From contig JAJQIG010000053.1 in NCBI GenBank assembly GCA_021199335.1, forward strand, positions 1 to 62,782: a stretch of DNA of 62,782 bases. The letters run 5' to 3'. The notes under the pieces were generated by a model. The model was not told the origin of the DNA and did no database searches. It saw only the letters and a list, made by a program, of their open reading frames with translations. Of the stretch, positions 17,264-24,944 are shown in pieces. Position 1 is the first letter of the stretch, and every line of letters starts with the position of its first letter. Source of the stretch: Oscillospiraceae bacterium (lineage in GTDB: Bacteria > Bacillota > Clostridia > Oscillospirales > Ruminococcaceae). A program made the translations under genes and the position numbers.

Positions 17264-17437
17264 TATAACTCACGACTGATGCCCCTTCTCGCTTGTCGGC
17301 TCGGTCGGCGCTTCTGCTTAGAAGAGGTGTCCGCCGAACATCCGCACCCTCTTTAGGCGGGGAAGCATACGGTCATACAATCCCCCACTGAAACCCCTAG
17401 TCGTTCGTTGAATGACGGGGCGATGACCCTTATTGAA
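17264..17437 (+). mobile_element. 174-bp MITE-like dispersed repeat, copy 1
   Basis: The sequence runs from TATAACTCACGACTGATG to CCCTTATTGAA. An inverted copy at 60600-60774 differs by one base change and one inserted C; a truncated copy lies at 62473. Near the right end is an imperfect hairpin (CCCC, TA bulge, GTCGTTC / GAATGAC, GGGG). There is no open reading frame and no target duplication at the flanks. Subterminal hairpins, lack of duplication and a TTGAA-like end recall IS200/IS605-derived elements; that classification is inference. It lies between the last ABC-operon gene and its terminator. Confidence 0.7.
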
Positions 17438-17444
17438 TTTTTAT

Positions 17445-17483
17445 GGTTCGGACGGATTTTTCACCCGTTCGAACCCTTTTTTT
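17445..17483 (+). terminator. Terminator of the ABC/HlyD operon
   Basis: GGTTCGGACGG (17445-17455) pairs with CCGTTCGAACC (17465-17475), then CTTTTTTT. It lies downstream of the inserted repeat, so the repeat sits inside the operon's 3' untranslated region. The rest of 17235-17565 shows no gene. Confidence 0.75.
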
Positions 17484-17565
17484 GCGGAATTTATTCTTTC
17501 TAAGTTAATTTTAAGGTTCGGAATGTAAAATTTAAGTAAAGTAAATGCAGAAAGGAGTTTGCAGC

Positions 17566-18237
17566 TTGAATTTCAGACACGAATATAAACAGGAAATCAA
17601 TCTTTCCGATATGCTTGCCCTCCGCCAAAGTCTTTCAGCGGTTATGAAGCCCGATGAACACTCGGTTGACGGGAAATATCTTATCAGAAGCGTATATTTC
17701 GATAATATTTATGATACTGCCTTGCTTGAAAAAATCAACGGAGTAAATAAGCGTGAAAAATTCCGCATAAGGCTTTATAATAATGACAACTCATTTATTC
17801 GACTTGAAAAGAAAAGCAAAATAAACGGTCTTTGCAGCAAGGAGAGCGCTCCGCTCACGGCGGAACAGGCTCAGAAGACAGTCTGCGGCGATACCGACTG
17901 GATGAAATACAGCGACGATGAGCTTATAAAGGAGTTTCGCCAAAAAATTATCTGTCGGGGACTTGAGGCGAAAACAATTGTCGATTACACTAGGGAGGCT
18001 TTTGTTTTTCCCGCAGGGAATGTCAGGATAACGCTTGATTACAACATCCGAACAGGCTTTGCGGTTCAAGATTTTTTAAGTTCCGAATGTGTAACCCTGC
18101 CGACAGAAGACTCGGTAATTATTCTTGAGGTAAAATGGGATAACTTCCTGCCGCAGGTCATAGCCGACACGGTTCAGCTTAAAAACAGACGCACCTGCTC
18201 ATTCTCAAAATATGCTTCATGCAGAATTTACGGATAA
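17566..18237 (+). CDS. VTC-domain (polyphosphate polymerase-like) protein
   Basis: A 223-residue tunnel-fold protein. Alternating charged strands expected of VTC/triphosphate-tunnel enzymes are visible: FRHEYKQEI, SVYFDN, REKFRIRLY, IRLEKKSK, TIVDYTREAF, RITLDYNIRT, ILEVKWD and FSKYASCR. In yeast VTC4 this fold makes polyphosphate from ATP. The start is TTG at 17566, 8 nt after AAAGGAG; the upstream ATG at 17545 lies before that ribosome-binding site, and family members start MxFRHEYK. It is the first gene of a VTC-DUF4956-CotH operon, a recurrent set in Firmicutes. Polyphosphate synthesis is inferred. Confidence 0.85.
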   Translation: MNFRHEYKQEINLSDMLALRQSLSAVMKPDEHSVDGKYLIRSVYFDNIYDTALLEKINGVNKREKFRIRLYNNDNSFIRLEKKSKINGLCSKESAPLTAEQAQKTVCGDTDWMKYSDDELIKEFRQKIICRGLEAKTIVDYTREAFVFPAGNVRITLDYNIRTGFAVQDFLSSECVTLPTEDSVIILEVKWDNFLPQVIADTVQLKNRRTCSFSKYASCRIYG

Positions 18238-18268
18238 ACTGAATTTTATTTAAAAGGAGATAAAAATT

Positions 18269-18940
18269 ATGACCTTCAACGATATTTTTAAATCAAGCTT
18301 TCTTGAAAATATTACGAGCGTAAGCATTCTCGATATGATTATTGCGCTTGTACTTGCATTCGGACTTGGACTTTTCATCTTCCTTGTTTACAAAAAAACC
18401 TACTCGGGAATAATGTATTCCTCGGGCTTTGGCGTAACCCTTATTGCGCTTACAATGATTACAACGCTTGTTATTTTGGCTGTTACATCGAACGTTGTGC
18501 TTTCACTCGGTATGGTCGGCGCACTTTCAATCGTTCGTTTCCGCACGGCAATAAAAGAACCGCTTGATATTGCGTTTCTCTTTTGGTCAATTGCGGTCGG
18601 CATAGTTCTTGCGGCGGGAATGATTCCTCTTGCGGTTATAGGAAGTGTTGTTATTGGCGTTATTCTTCTTATTTTCGTTAACAGAAAATCTCATCTTAAC
18701 CCTTATATAGTTGTTATAAGCTGCGACAGCCATGAAAATGAGCTTAAAGTAAAAGAATTTCTTGAAAAGCAGGTTACGCGCTGCGTTGTAAAAAGCAAAA
18801 CCGCTCAAAAAAATTCGGTTGAGATCAACTATGAAATTCGCCTCAAGGACGATAATACCGACTTTATTAACATTATTTCCGAAATGAACGGCGTAAACAG
18901 CGCAGTTCTTGTAAGCTACAACGGCGAATATATGGGATAA
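18269..18940 (+). CDS. DUF4956 membrane protein
   Basis: A 223-residue protein with four hydrophobic segments in the first 140 residues (about 20-42, 52-75, 78-88 with 105-120, 122-138). The conserved central part is LGMVGALSIVRFRTAIKEP, with a charged RFR pair between helices. A soluble C-terminal domain of about 85 residues follows, alternating beta and alpha, ACT-like in pattern. The family's function is unknown, but it is regularly encoded between VTC-domain and CotH-type proteins. A passage or docking site for a polyphosphate-type product is a guess from context. AAGGAG precedes the ATG. Confidence 0.85.
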   Translation: MTFNDIFKSSFLENITSVSILDMIIALVLAFGLGLFIFLVYKKTYSGIMYSSGFGVTLIALTMITTLVILAVTSNVVLSLGMVGALSIVRFRTAIKEPLDIAFLFWSIAVGIVLAAGMIPLAVIGSVVIGVILLIFVNRKSHLNPYIVVISCDSHENELKVKEFLEKQVTRCVVKSKTAQKNSVEINYEIRLKDDNTDFINIISEMNGVNSAVLVSYNGEYMG

Positions 18941-18966
18941 TCACTTTTTATGGAAGGAGATTTTCT

Positions 18967-21315
18967 ATGTCCACAAGCAGACATATTGATAAAATCTGCT
19001 GCATAGTTCTTGCGCTTTGCGTTATAATAGCCGCAGTTTTCTGCTGCGGAGAAAGGATAGGAATACAGGCGAGCGCAAAGGTTATCGGCTACGAAACAAG
19101 ACTTTTTGACACATCAAGGGTTCACACTATAGATATTGTAATGGACGACTGGGACAGCTTTATCGAAAACTGCGAGGACGAGGAATATGAGGTTTGCGCT
19201 GCGGTCATTGACGGAGAAGCTTACAAAAATATTGCTATAAGGGCAAAGGGCAACACCTCGCTGAGCTCCGTTTCCTCCTACGGGAACAACCGTTACAGCT
19301 TTAAAATAGAATTCGACCATTATGACAGCACAAACACCTACCACGGTCTTGATAAACTGAGCCTTAATAATATAATTCAGGATAACACCTACATGAAGGA
19401 TTATCTCGTTTATCAGATGATGAATTACATGGGCGCGGATGCTCCGCTTTGCAGCTTCGCATACATCACCGTCAACGGCGAGGATTGGGGACTTTACTTA
19501 GCCGTAGAAGCCGTTGAGGACAGCTTTCTCAGCCGAAATTACAACAGCATCGGTAACCTTTATAAGCCCGACAGCACAAGCATGGGTGGCGGCAGAGGAA
19601 ACGGCGGCGATTTTGATATGGAGGAATTTGAGGAAAAATTCTCCGCAGGCAGCAGCGATGATGCCTCATCAGATGGCTCAAACGAAGCCCACTCATTTGG
19701 CGGAAAGGGCGGCTTTGGCGGAAACGCTCCGAACGGCGGCGGAAATATGGCAGGCGGCGGATTCGGGGGAAATCATAACAATGACAATGGCGGAGGAAAC
19801 GGCGGCTTTTCAATGGGTTCAGACGATGTAAAGCTCGTTTACACCGATGATGATTTTGACAGCTACAGCAATATTTTTGACAATGCGAAAACCGATATTT
19901 CCGACTCCGACAAGGAACGGCTTATCGCATCGCTTAAAACCCTTAACGAGGGAACGGACATTGAGAGCGTTGTTGACATTGACGAGGTTATCCATTATTT
20001 TGTGGTTCACAATTTTGTATGCAATTTTGACAGCTACACGGGCTCGATGATTCACAATTACTATCTCTATGAAAATGACGGCGTTCTTTCGATGATTCCG
20101 TGGGATTACAACCTTGCATTCGGTGGGTTCAGCGCAGGCAGTTCGGGAGGTTCAGACGCAACCTCAATGATTAACTTTCCCATCGACTCCCCCGTTTCGG
20201 GAGGAACAACAGAATCACGGCCCATGCTTGCATGGATTTTTGCAGATGAAGAGTACACCGAGCTTTATCACGAAATTTTCTCGGAATTTATTACCGAATA
20301 TTTTGACAGCGGCTATTTTGAAGATATGATTGACAGCGTTATCGAAATGATTTCACCCTACGTTGAGAAGGACCCGACAAAATTCTGCACCTATGATGAA
20401 TTTCTGGCAGGCGTTGATACTCTTAAAGAATTTTGTATGCTCCGTGCTGAAAGCGTAAGCGGTCAGCTTAACGGAACTATACCCTCAACCTCGGATGGAC
20501 AATCGGCAGACAGTTCCTCCCTTATTGACGGTTCGGGAATAAGCCTCAGCGATATGGGTTCAATGAACAACGGCGGAGGAAAAGGCGGAATGAACGGCGG
20601 AGATTTTGGCAACAGACACGGAACCTTCGATGCATCGGAAACCTCCTCCGACATAATCTCAAAGCAGCAATTCTCGGCCGCTAACTCCGGATTTGACCCA
20701 TCACAAATGCAGGAGGATGGTACTCCCCCCGAAATGCCGCAGGATGGTAATACCCCGCCGAACGGGGAGATGCCGCAGGGCGGGGGGACACCTCCCGATG
20801 GTGAAATGCCCGACCCTCCCGATAATTCCGATGGCGACTTTACTCCTCCCGATATGGACACAGAATACGAAAGTGCCGAGACATCGGCGGTTGCCGCAGA
20901 AACGGAAAACGCTGCAACTACGGCGGCAACCGTTCAGAATCCACCCGAATCTCCTGCTGAAAGCAGTACAGTTACCTCTGTAACCGACAGCACGGGCAAC
21001 GCCAACCCTCGGCAGGACACTGCTCCCCCCGATGAAAGCAACGAAAACAGTGCGGATTACGAAGTCAACGAGGATTTAGGCAACGGGGGATCATCTCCCG
21101 ATAATTCTTCTGAAGCGCCGCAGGACACTCCCGACTCAAACAACCCGAGGGAAAACGACTCAGAGCCGTCCTCCTCAGGTCAGCCGCAGGGAGAAGAAAA
21201 CGCACCCTCGCAAAATAACTCGAGTTCCTACTCCGAACCGATTCTTTTAGGAATATCCGTTGTGGTTCTTGCTGTGGGAATAGCCTTTGCGGCAATTTTT
21301 AAAGACAGAACATAA
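18967..21315 (+). CDS. CotH-family surface kinase-like protein with low-complexity insert and C-terminal anchor
   Basis: A 782-residue protein with an N-terminal signal/anchor helix (about 10-30). The CotH kinase domain shows RAKGNTSL, YHGLDKLSLNN, YMKDYLVY, ITVNGEDWGLYL and, after an insert, NFVCNFDSYTG, HNYYLY and IPWDYNLAFGG. A Gly/Asn/Asp-rich insert of about 80 residues (206-286) interrupts the kinase fold. Residues about 500-755 are Ser/Pro/Asp-rich with repeated PPDGEMP-like units. One C-terminal helix (about 756-778) ends in a short basic tail. CotH of Bacillus phosphorylates spore-coat proteins; here location outside the cell membrane is inferred. Last gene before a strong terminator. 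Confidence 0.83.
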   Translation: MSTSRHIDKICCIVLALCVIIAAVFCCGERIGIQASAKVIGYETRLFDTSRVHTIDIVMDDWDSFIENCEDEEYEVCAAVIDGEAYKNIAIRAKGNTSLSSVSSYGNNRYSFKIEFDHYDSTNTYHGLDKLSLNNIIQDNTYMKDYLVYQMMNYMGADAPLCSFAYITVNGEDWGLYLAVEAVEDSFLSRNYNSIGNLYKPDSTSMGGGRGNGGDFDMEEFEEKFSAGSSDDASSDGSNEAHSFGGKGGFGGNAPNGGGNMAGGGFGGNHNNDNGGGNGGFSMGSDDVKLVYTDDDFDSYSNIFDNAKTDISDSDKERLIASLKTLNEGTDIESVVDIDEVIHYFVVHNFVCNFDSYTGSMIHNYYLYENDGVLSMIPWDYNLAFGGFSAGSSGGSDATSMINFPIDSPVSGGTTESRPMLAWIFADEEYTELYHEIFSEFITEYFDSGYFEDMIDSVIEMISPYVEKDPTKFCTYDEFLAGVDTLKEFCMLRAESVSGQLNGTIPSTSDGQSADSSSLIDGSGISLSDMGSMNNGGGKGGMNGGDFGNRHGTFDASETSSDIISKQQFSAANSGFDPSQMQEDGTPPEMPQDGNTPPNGEMPQGGGTPPDGEMPDPPDNSDGDFTPPDMDTEYESAETSAVAAETENAATTAATVQNPPESPAESSTVTSVTDSTGNANPRQDTAPPDESNENSADYEVNEDLGNGGSSPDNSSEAPQDTPDSNNPRENDSEPSSSGQPQGEENAPSQNNSSSYSEPILLGISVVVLAVGIAFAAIFKDRT

Positions 21316-21338
21316 CTCATTTCAGACCCCCAAATAAA

Positions 21339-21385
21339 ATCTGCTCCATATGCGTTTTATATGCATATGGAGCAGATACTTTTTT
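21339..21385. terminator. Bidirectional terminator between cotH-like and leuA
   Basis: A 15-bp perfect stem, ATCTGCTCCATATGC (21339-21353) with GCATATGGAGCAGAT (21363-21377), then TACTTTTTT on the plus strand and an A-rich side facing leuA. Confidence 0.85.
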
Positions 21386-21389
21386 CGTT

Positions 21390-23051
21390 TTACTTAACCA
21401 TGCCGCTATTATTTATTGCCGAAACAAGAGCCTTAATTGAAGCATCTATGATATCGGTATGTATTCCCGCACCCCAATATGTACCCTTCTCCGTTTCGAT
21501 TCCGACATAGGCGCAGGCTTGTGAGCTTGAACCTCTTTCAAGGGCGTGTTCTTCATAGGTTGTAATGGAATAGCTGATTCCGAGGGCATCCTTAACCGCA
21601 TTTGAAACAGCGTCAAGACGTCCGTTTCCTGCCGCTTCTCTTGAAATCATTGTTCCGTTATAAAGAACGGTAACAGTGGCAGTAATTCCGCCCTTTTGGG
21701 AAAAATGAGCTTCGGAAACAGTGAACTTATCGCATTTGTTAAGGTAATTTTCCTTGAACACATCGTAAACCTCGGCGGGCTGAAGCTCCTTGTGTGCGTG
21801 GTCGGAAATACTTTTTACATGGTAACCGAAAACCTCACGCATCTTGGGCGGCATACTTATACCGTAATTCTGCTCCATAAGGAAGCCGATTCCACCCTTT
21901 CCCGACTGGCTGTTGATTCTTATAACATCGCCCTCATACTCCCTGCCGACATCCTTCGGGTCAATTGCAAGGTATGGCACATTCCAATGCTCGGGATGCT
22001 TTTCCTCACGCCATTTCATGCCCTTTGCAATCGCATCCTGATGTGAGCCTGAAAATGCCGCAAACACCAGCGAACCGCTGTACGGCTGGCGCTCGTATAC
22101 GTGCATACGGGTCATATTCTCATAAACCTCGGTAATCTCGGGAAGGTTGGAGAAATCAAGCTCCGGGTCAACGCCATGAGCGAACATATTCATTCCAACC
22201 GTTATAATATCAACGTTGCCTGTACGCTCACCGTTGCCGAAAAGCGTACCCTCCACTCTGTCTGCGCCCGCAAGCAAACCAAGCTCCGTATCCGCAACGG
22301 CGCAGCCCCTGTCATTATGGGGATGAAGCGAAACAATTACATTTTCACGATAGTTAAGGTATTTGCACATATATTCAATCTGCGAAGCATAAACGTGGGA
22401 CATACTTTCCTCAACGGTAACGGGCAAATTCATTATGACCTTATCATTCTCCGTGGGCTGCCATACATCGAGGACAGCGTTGCATATTTCAAGGGCAAAC
22501 TCAGGTTCGGTTCCCGTAAAGCTCTCGGGAGAATACTCAAATCGGAAATTACCCTCGGTTTTTTCGCGGTATTCTTTACAAAGCTTTGCGCCCGAAACAG
22601 CAATTTCGACAATCTCATCTTTGGATTTTCTGAAAACCTGTTCCCTTTGGGCAACGGAGGTGGAATTATAGAGGTGAACGATAGCATTTTTGCAGCCCTT
22701 GAGCGCCTCAAATGTTTTGGCGATTATATGTTCCCTTGACTGTGTAAGAACCTGTATTGTAACATCATCCGGAATCATATCCTTCTCGATAAGGGTGCGG
22801 CAGAACTCATACTCTGTTTCGGAGGCTGCAGGGAAGCCGATTTCGATTTCCTTAAAGCCAACCTTGAGAAGGTACTTCCAGAAATTGAGCTTTTCCTCAA
22901 GTGACATAGGTATAACCAAAGCCTGGTTTCCGTCACGGAGATCCACGGAACACCAAATAGGTGCTTTTTTTACATATTCATTTTTTACCCAATCGAAACA
23001 GGGAACAGGGGGCATATAATAACCCCTTGTGTATTTGTCAAAGTTTTTCAT
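21390..23051 (-). CDS. leuA: 2-isopropylmalate synthase
   Basis: A 553-residue cytoplasmic enzyme joining acetyl-CoA and 2-oxoisovalerate, the first committed step of leucine synthesis. The catalytic block DLRDGNQAL lies near residue 37, HPHNDRG near 243, and the C-terminal regulatory domain begins around residue 430. Length and motifs fit the long alpha-IPMS type 2. The ATG is at 23051, preceded by a weak AAAGGAT site. The gene is alone, without leuBCD. It is under T-box control, so it should be expressed when charged leucine tRNA is low. Confidence 0.95.
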   Translation of the reverse strand: MKNFDKYTRGYYMPPVPCFDWVKNEYVKKAPIWCSVDLRDGNQALVIPMSLEEKLNFWKYLLKVGFKEIEIGFPAASETEYEFCRTLIEKDMIPDDVTIQVLTQSREHIIAKTFEALKGCKNAIVHLYNSTSVAQREQVFRKSKDEIVEIAVSGAKLCKEYREKTEGNFRFEYSPESFTGTEPEFALEICNAVLDVWQPTENDKVIMNLPVTVEESMSHVYASQIEYMCKYLNYRENVIVSLHPHNDRGCAVADTELGLLAGADRVEGTLFGNGERTGNVDIITVGMNMFAHGVDPELDFSNLPEITEVYENMTRMHVYERQPYSGSLVFAAFSGSHQDAIAKGMKWREEKHPEHWNVPYLAIDPKDVGREYEGDVIRINSQSGKGGIGFLMEQNYGISMPPKMREVFGYHVKSISDHAHKELQPAEVYDVFKENYLNKCDKFTVSEAHFSQKGGITATVTVLYNGTMISREAAGNGRLDAVSNAVKDALGISYSITTYEEHALERGSSSQACAYVGIETEKGTYWGAGIHTDIIDASIKALVSAINNSGMVK

Positions 23052-23280
23052 TTTAGTTATCCTTTCATAATTATTCTTACTACAAAATGTTGTAATTTAA
23101 GTTAAAATTACAATTTGGAATATTTACACGTGAGGAATTGAGTTATGCTAAGAAGGAATAAATCCCCAAGCGCAAAGCCGTTAGGCACTGTTTATGCGTT
23201 CCGACTTTTTCGTGAAAATCCGCTTGTGGCTGATTTTCTTTGCCCCCGCTTATGGCAGGGACAGGGAGCTTAAGGGTAAT
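23052..23280 (-). promoter_or_regulatory. Distal leader between T-box and leuA
   Basis: About 230 nt separate the T-box terminator from the leuA start, longer than usual. The minus strand holds two hairpin candidates: GAAAATC/GATTTTC (about 23213-23240) and TTGTAATTT/AAATTACAA (about 23090-23113). No gene is visible. It could hold a second control element or simply be spacer. Confidence 0.35.
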
Positions 23281-23561
23281 AAAAAAGCCTTCATCTCACT
23301 AAGAGATGAAAGCACAAACTTCCACGGTACCACTCTTGTTCGGACAAAAAATCCGCCCTCACCGCATCTCAGCCTTGAAAGGGACATCCAATGCGTATCT
23401 CTGTAACGGGAGAACCCGATTTAACCTACTCACACAAGGATTTTCGGCAAACTGCTCAGGGACGAGCTATAACCAAATCACCGCACCGTTTTGCACCAAC
23501 CAACGGCTCTCTGAAGCTGATGAAAAAGCCTTTCTTCCCATCAATGCATTTACTAGTATAT
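23281..23561 (-). promoter_or_regulatory. T-box leader, probably leucine-responsive
   Basis: The minus strand carries the T-box core AGAGTGGTACCGTG (23336-23323), which binds the uncharged tRNA 3' end. It is followed by a terminator, stem 23313-23303 with 23297-23287 and a T-run at 23286-23281. A long stem I region lies upstream. The CTC at 23466-23464 is a candidate leucine specifier codon; this assignment is tentative. The control of leuA agrees with leucine as the sensed amino acid. Confidence 0.88.
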
Positions 23562-23567
23562 GCATAT

Positions 23568-23596
23568 ATTATATCATTCAAGCCGCAATCTGTCAA
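23568..23596 (-). promoter_or_regulatory. Promoter of T-box-leuA
   Basis: Perfect consensus on the minus strand: TTGACA (23596-23591), 17-nt spacer, TATAAT (23573-23568). Confidence 0.85.
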
Positions 23597-23732
23597 GCGC
23601 TAAAGAATAATTTATATATAACAAAAAGTTATATAAGCTAAGTGTGGTATTTCATTTTTCTGCAAATCGGCAAAAGAAAACGGCGAAGCTCTTAAACCCC
23701 GCCGCCAAAATCACTGAGTCGTTCCTCTAAAA

Positions 23733-24011
23733 TCAGCCTTCTTCTTTCATCTTAGCAAAGCACTCGCTGCAATATACAGGACGGTCTTCTCTGGGTCTGA
23801 AAGGAACTCTTGCAATCTTACCGCATGAAGCACAGGTTGCTTCAAACATTTCTCTCTCGGTTCTACTGCTGTTCTTTCTTGCATCACGGCAGGACTTACA
23901 TCTCTGGGGTTCATTTACAAAGCCCTTTTCAGCATAAAATTCCTGCTCGCCGGCTGTGAATACGAACTCATTTCCACATTCCTTGCATACTAATGTCTTG
24001 TCTTCGTACAT
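23733..24011 (-). CDS. Small double zinc-ribbon protein (zf-trcl type)
   Basis: A 92-residue protein with four CxxC pairs: CKEC near residue 9, CKSC near 38, CASC near 60 and CSEC near 81. This makes two zinc ribbons of the kind grouped as probable zinc-ribbon domain proteins (PF13451-like). The spacing and basic linker suggest nucleic acid or protein binding, but no function is known. The ATG follows GAGGGAA. It lies downstream of sigH on the same strand and could be read through from the sigH promoter. Confidence 0.82.
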   Translation of the reverse strand: MYEDKTLVCKECGNEFVFTAGEQEFYAEKGFVNEPQRCKSCRDARKNSSRTEREMFEATCASCGKIARVPFRPREDRPVYCSECFAKMKEEG

Positions 24012-24039
24012 TTTGATTTCCCTCGCTTAAAAATATTAT

Positions 24040-24117
24040 TGGACCTGAGGACGGACTCGCACCGACACCTTTGCCTTTGAAAAACAACGCTCTGAACTTT
24101 AAGCTACTTGGCCATAT
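24040..24117 (-). pseudogene. Degenerate tRNA-like sequence
   Basis: The minus strand shows a D-stem (GCTT/GAGC), an anticodon stem TTGTT/GGCAA with loop TTTCAAA (anticodon position UCA), a T-arm-like GG-TGCGAGT-CC and a terminal TCCA. The D-loop lacks the GG pair, the T-loop lacks the TTC start, and the acceptor strands GGCCAAG and CTCAGGTCC pair only with bulges. It is most likely a decayed tRNA; a true selenocysteine tRNA would be longer, with an extended acceptor and variable arm. Confidence 0.4.
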
Positions 24118-24137
24118 GAACTTAAAAATGTAAAAAA

Positions 24138-24731
24138 CTACCGAATCAAAAATGCTTTCAGCTTTTTCCTTATGCGAAAGACCGCATTATCCACCGATTT
24201 TTCGGAAATTTCAAGCTTTGAAGCTATCTCCTTATAGGACATTCCGTCAAGGTAAAGCTCGAAAACCTTTATCTCCGTCGGTGCAAGCAGAGAAACAATC
24301 TCCCTATTAATGCTTCTGCTGTTTTCCCTTTCAAGGCATATTTTTTCGGGAGAAGCATCCGAAACAGCAATATCGCTGTCGTCGGAGGATATATCACACC
24401 GATGCTCCTTATTTTTAGCGAATGCCGCCGCAACGGTTTTTATTCTGTTGCTCACACAGGCATCGGCAAAAGAGGAAAATTTTGCGCCTTTAGACGGGTC
24501 AAAGCTTTCAATCGCTTTATACAGGGCAAGAATACCCTCCTGCGTCAAATCCTCAACGTCATAATAATTGTCGGAGAAGAAATTTGCCCTCTTCAGGACA
24601 AGCTTCAGGTATCGTGAAATCAACACAGAAACAGCATCCCTGCCGCTTTTTCCGCTTTTATTGCAACGGACAACAGAGATAAGCTCGCTATCGGTCATAT
24701 TATTAAGCTCCGCCGATATGGTGACATTCAC
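24138..24731 (-). CDS. sigH: SigH/Spo0H-like sigma-70 family factor
   Basis: A 197-residue sigma factor of SigH type. Region 2 holds DLTQEGILALYKAI, followed by GAKFSSFADACVSNRI; region 4 has MSYKEIASKLEISEKSVDNAVFRI, a helix-turn-helix for -35 recognition (key part EISEKSVDNAVFRI). In Bacillus SigH drives entry into sporulation and competence. The GTG at 24731 was chosen because GGAGG lies 5 nt upstream; an in-frame GTG at 24746 is possible, but its ribosome-binding site would overlap the predicted transcription start. A near-perfect promoter lies directly upstream. Confidence 0.88.
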   Translation of the reverse strand: MNVTISAELNNMTDSELISVVRCNKSGKSGRDAVSVLISRYLKLVLKRANFFSDNYYDVEDLTQEGILALYKAIESFDPSKGAKFSSFADACVSNRIKTVAAAFAKNKEHRCDISSDDSDIAVSDASPEKICLERENSRSINREIVSLLAPTEIKVFELYLDGMSYKEIASKLEISEKSVDNAVFRIRKKLKAFLIR

Positions 24732-24760
24732 CTCATCCTCCAACACAAACTACACCTCAT

Positions 24761-24789
24761 ATTTTAAACACTAAAACGTTTTTTGTCAA
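24761..24789 (-). promoter_or_regulatory. Promoter of sigH
   Basis: The minus strand reads TTGACA (24789-24784), a 17-nt spacer, then TAAAAT (24766-24761). The predicted 5' leader is only about 20 nt. Confidence 0.75.
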
Positions 24790-24944
24790 GAGTTTTGATT
24801 TTTTTTATTATAATATCTGTCTTTTTTGTTAATATCTGCTTAATGGTAAAAAATTTTTTAGCTATTTTGCCGTCTATTCGTTATTTTAAGAAAAACAGCC
24901 TGAAAGACCGCCGAAGCAGCCTTCCAAACCGTTTCGTTAAATCA

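Noticed and set aside
17264-17437. Riboswitch for the VTC operon
   Set aside because: A near-identical copy in an unrelated place (60600-60774) and a terminator directly after it argue for a mobile-like repeat rather than a local leader.
22101-22739. 212-residue plus-strand open frame
   Set aside because: It is fully antisense to leuA, whose catalytic motifs and length are unmistakable.
23194-23641. Several plus-strand open frames over the T-box
   Set aside because: The interval is explained by the minus-strand promoter, T-box core and terminator before leuA.
24040-24117. Selenocysteine tRNA
   Set aside because: The UCA position tempted this call, but the sequence is too short, lacks the long acceptor and variable arms, and has damaged conserved loops.
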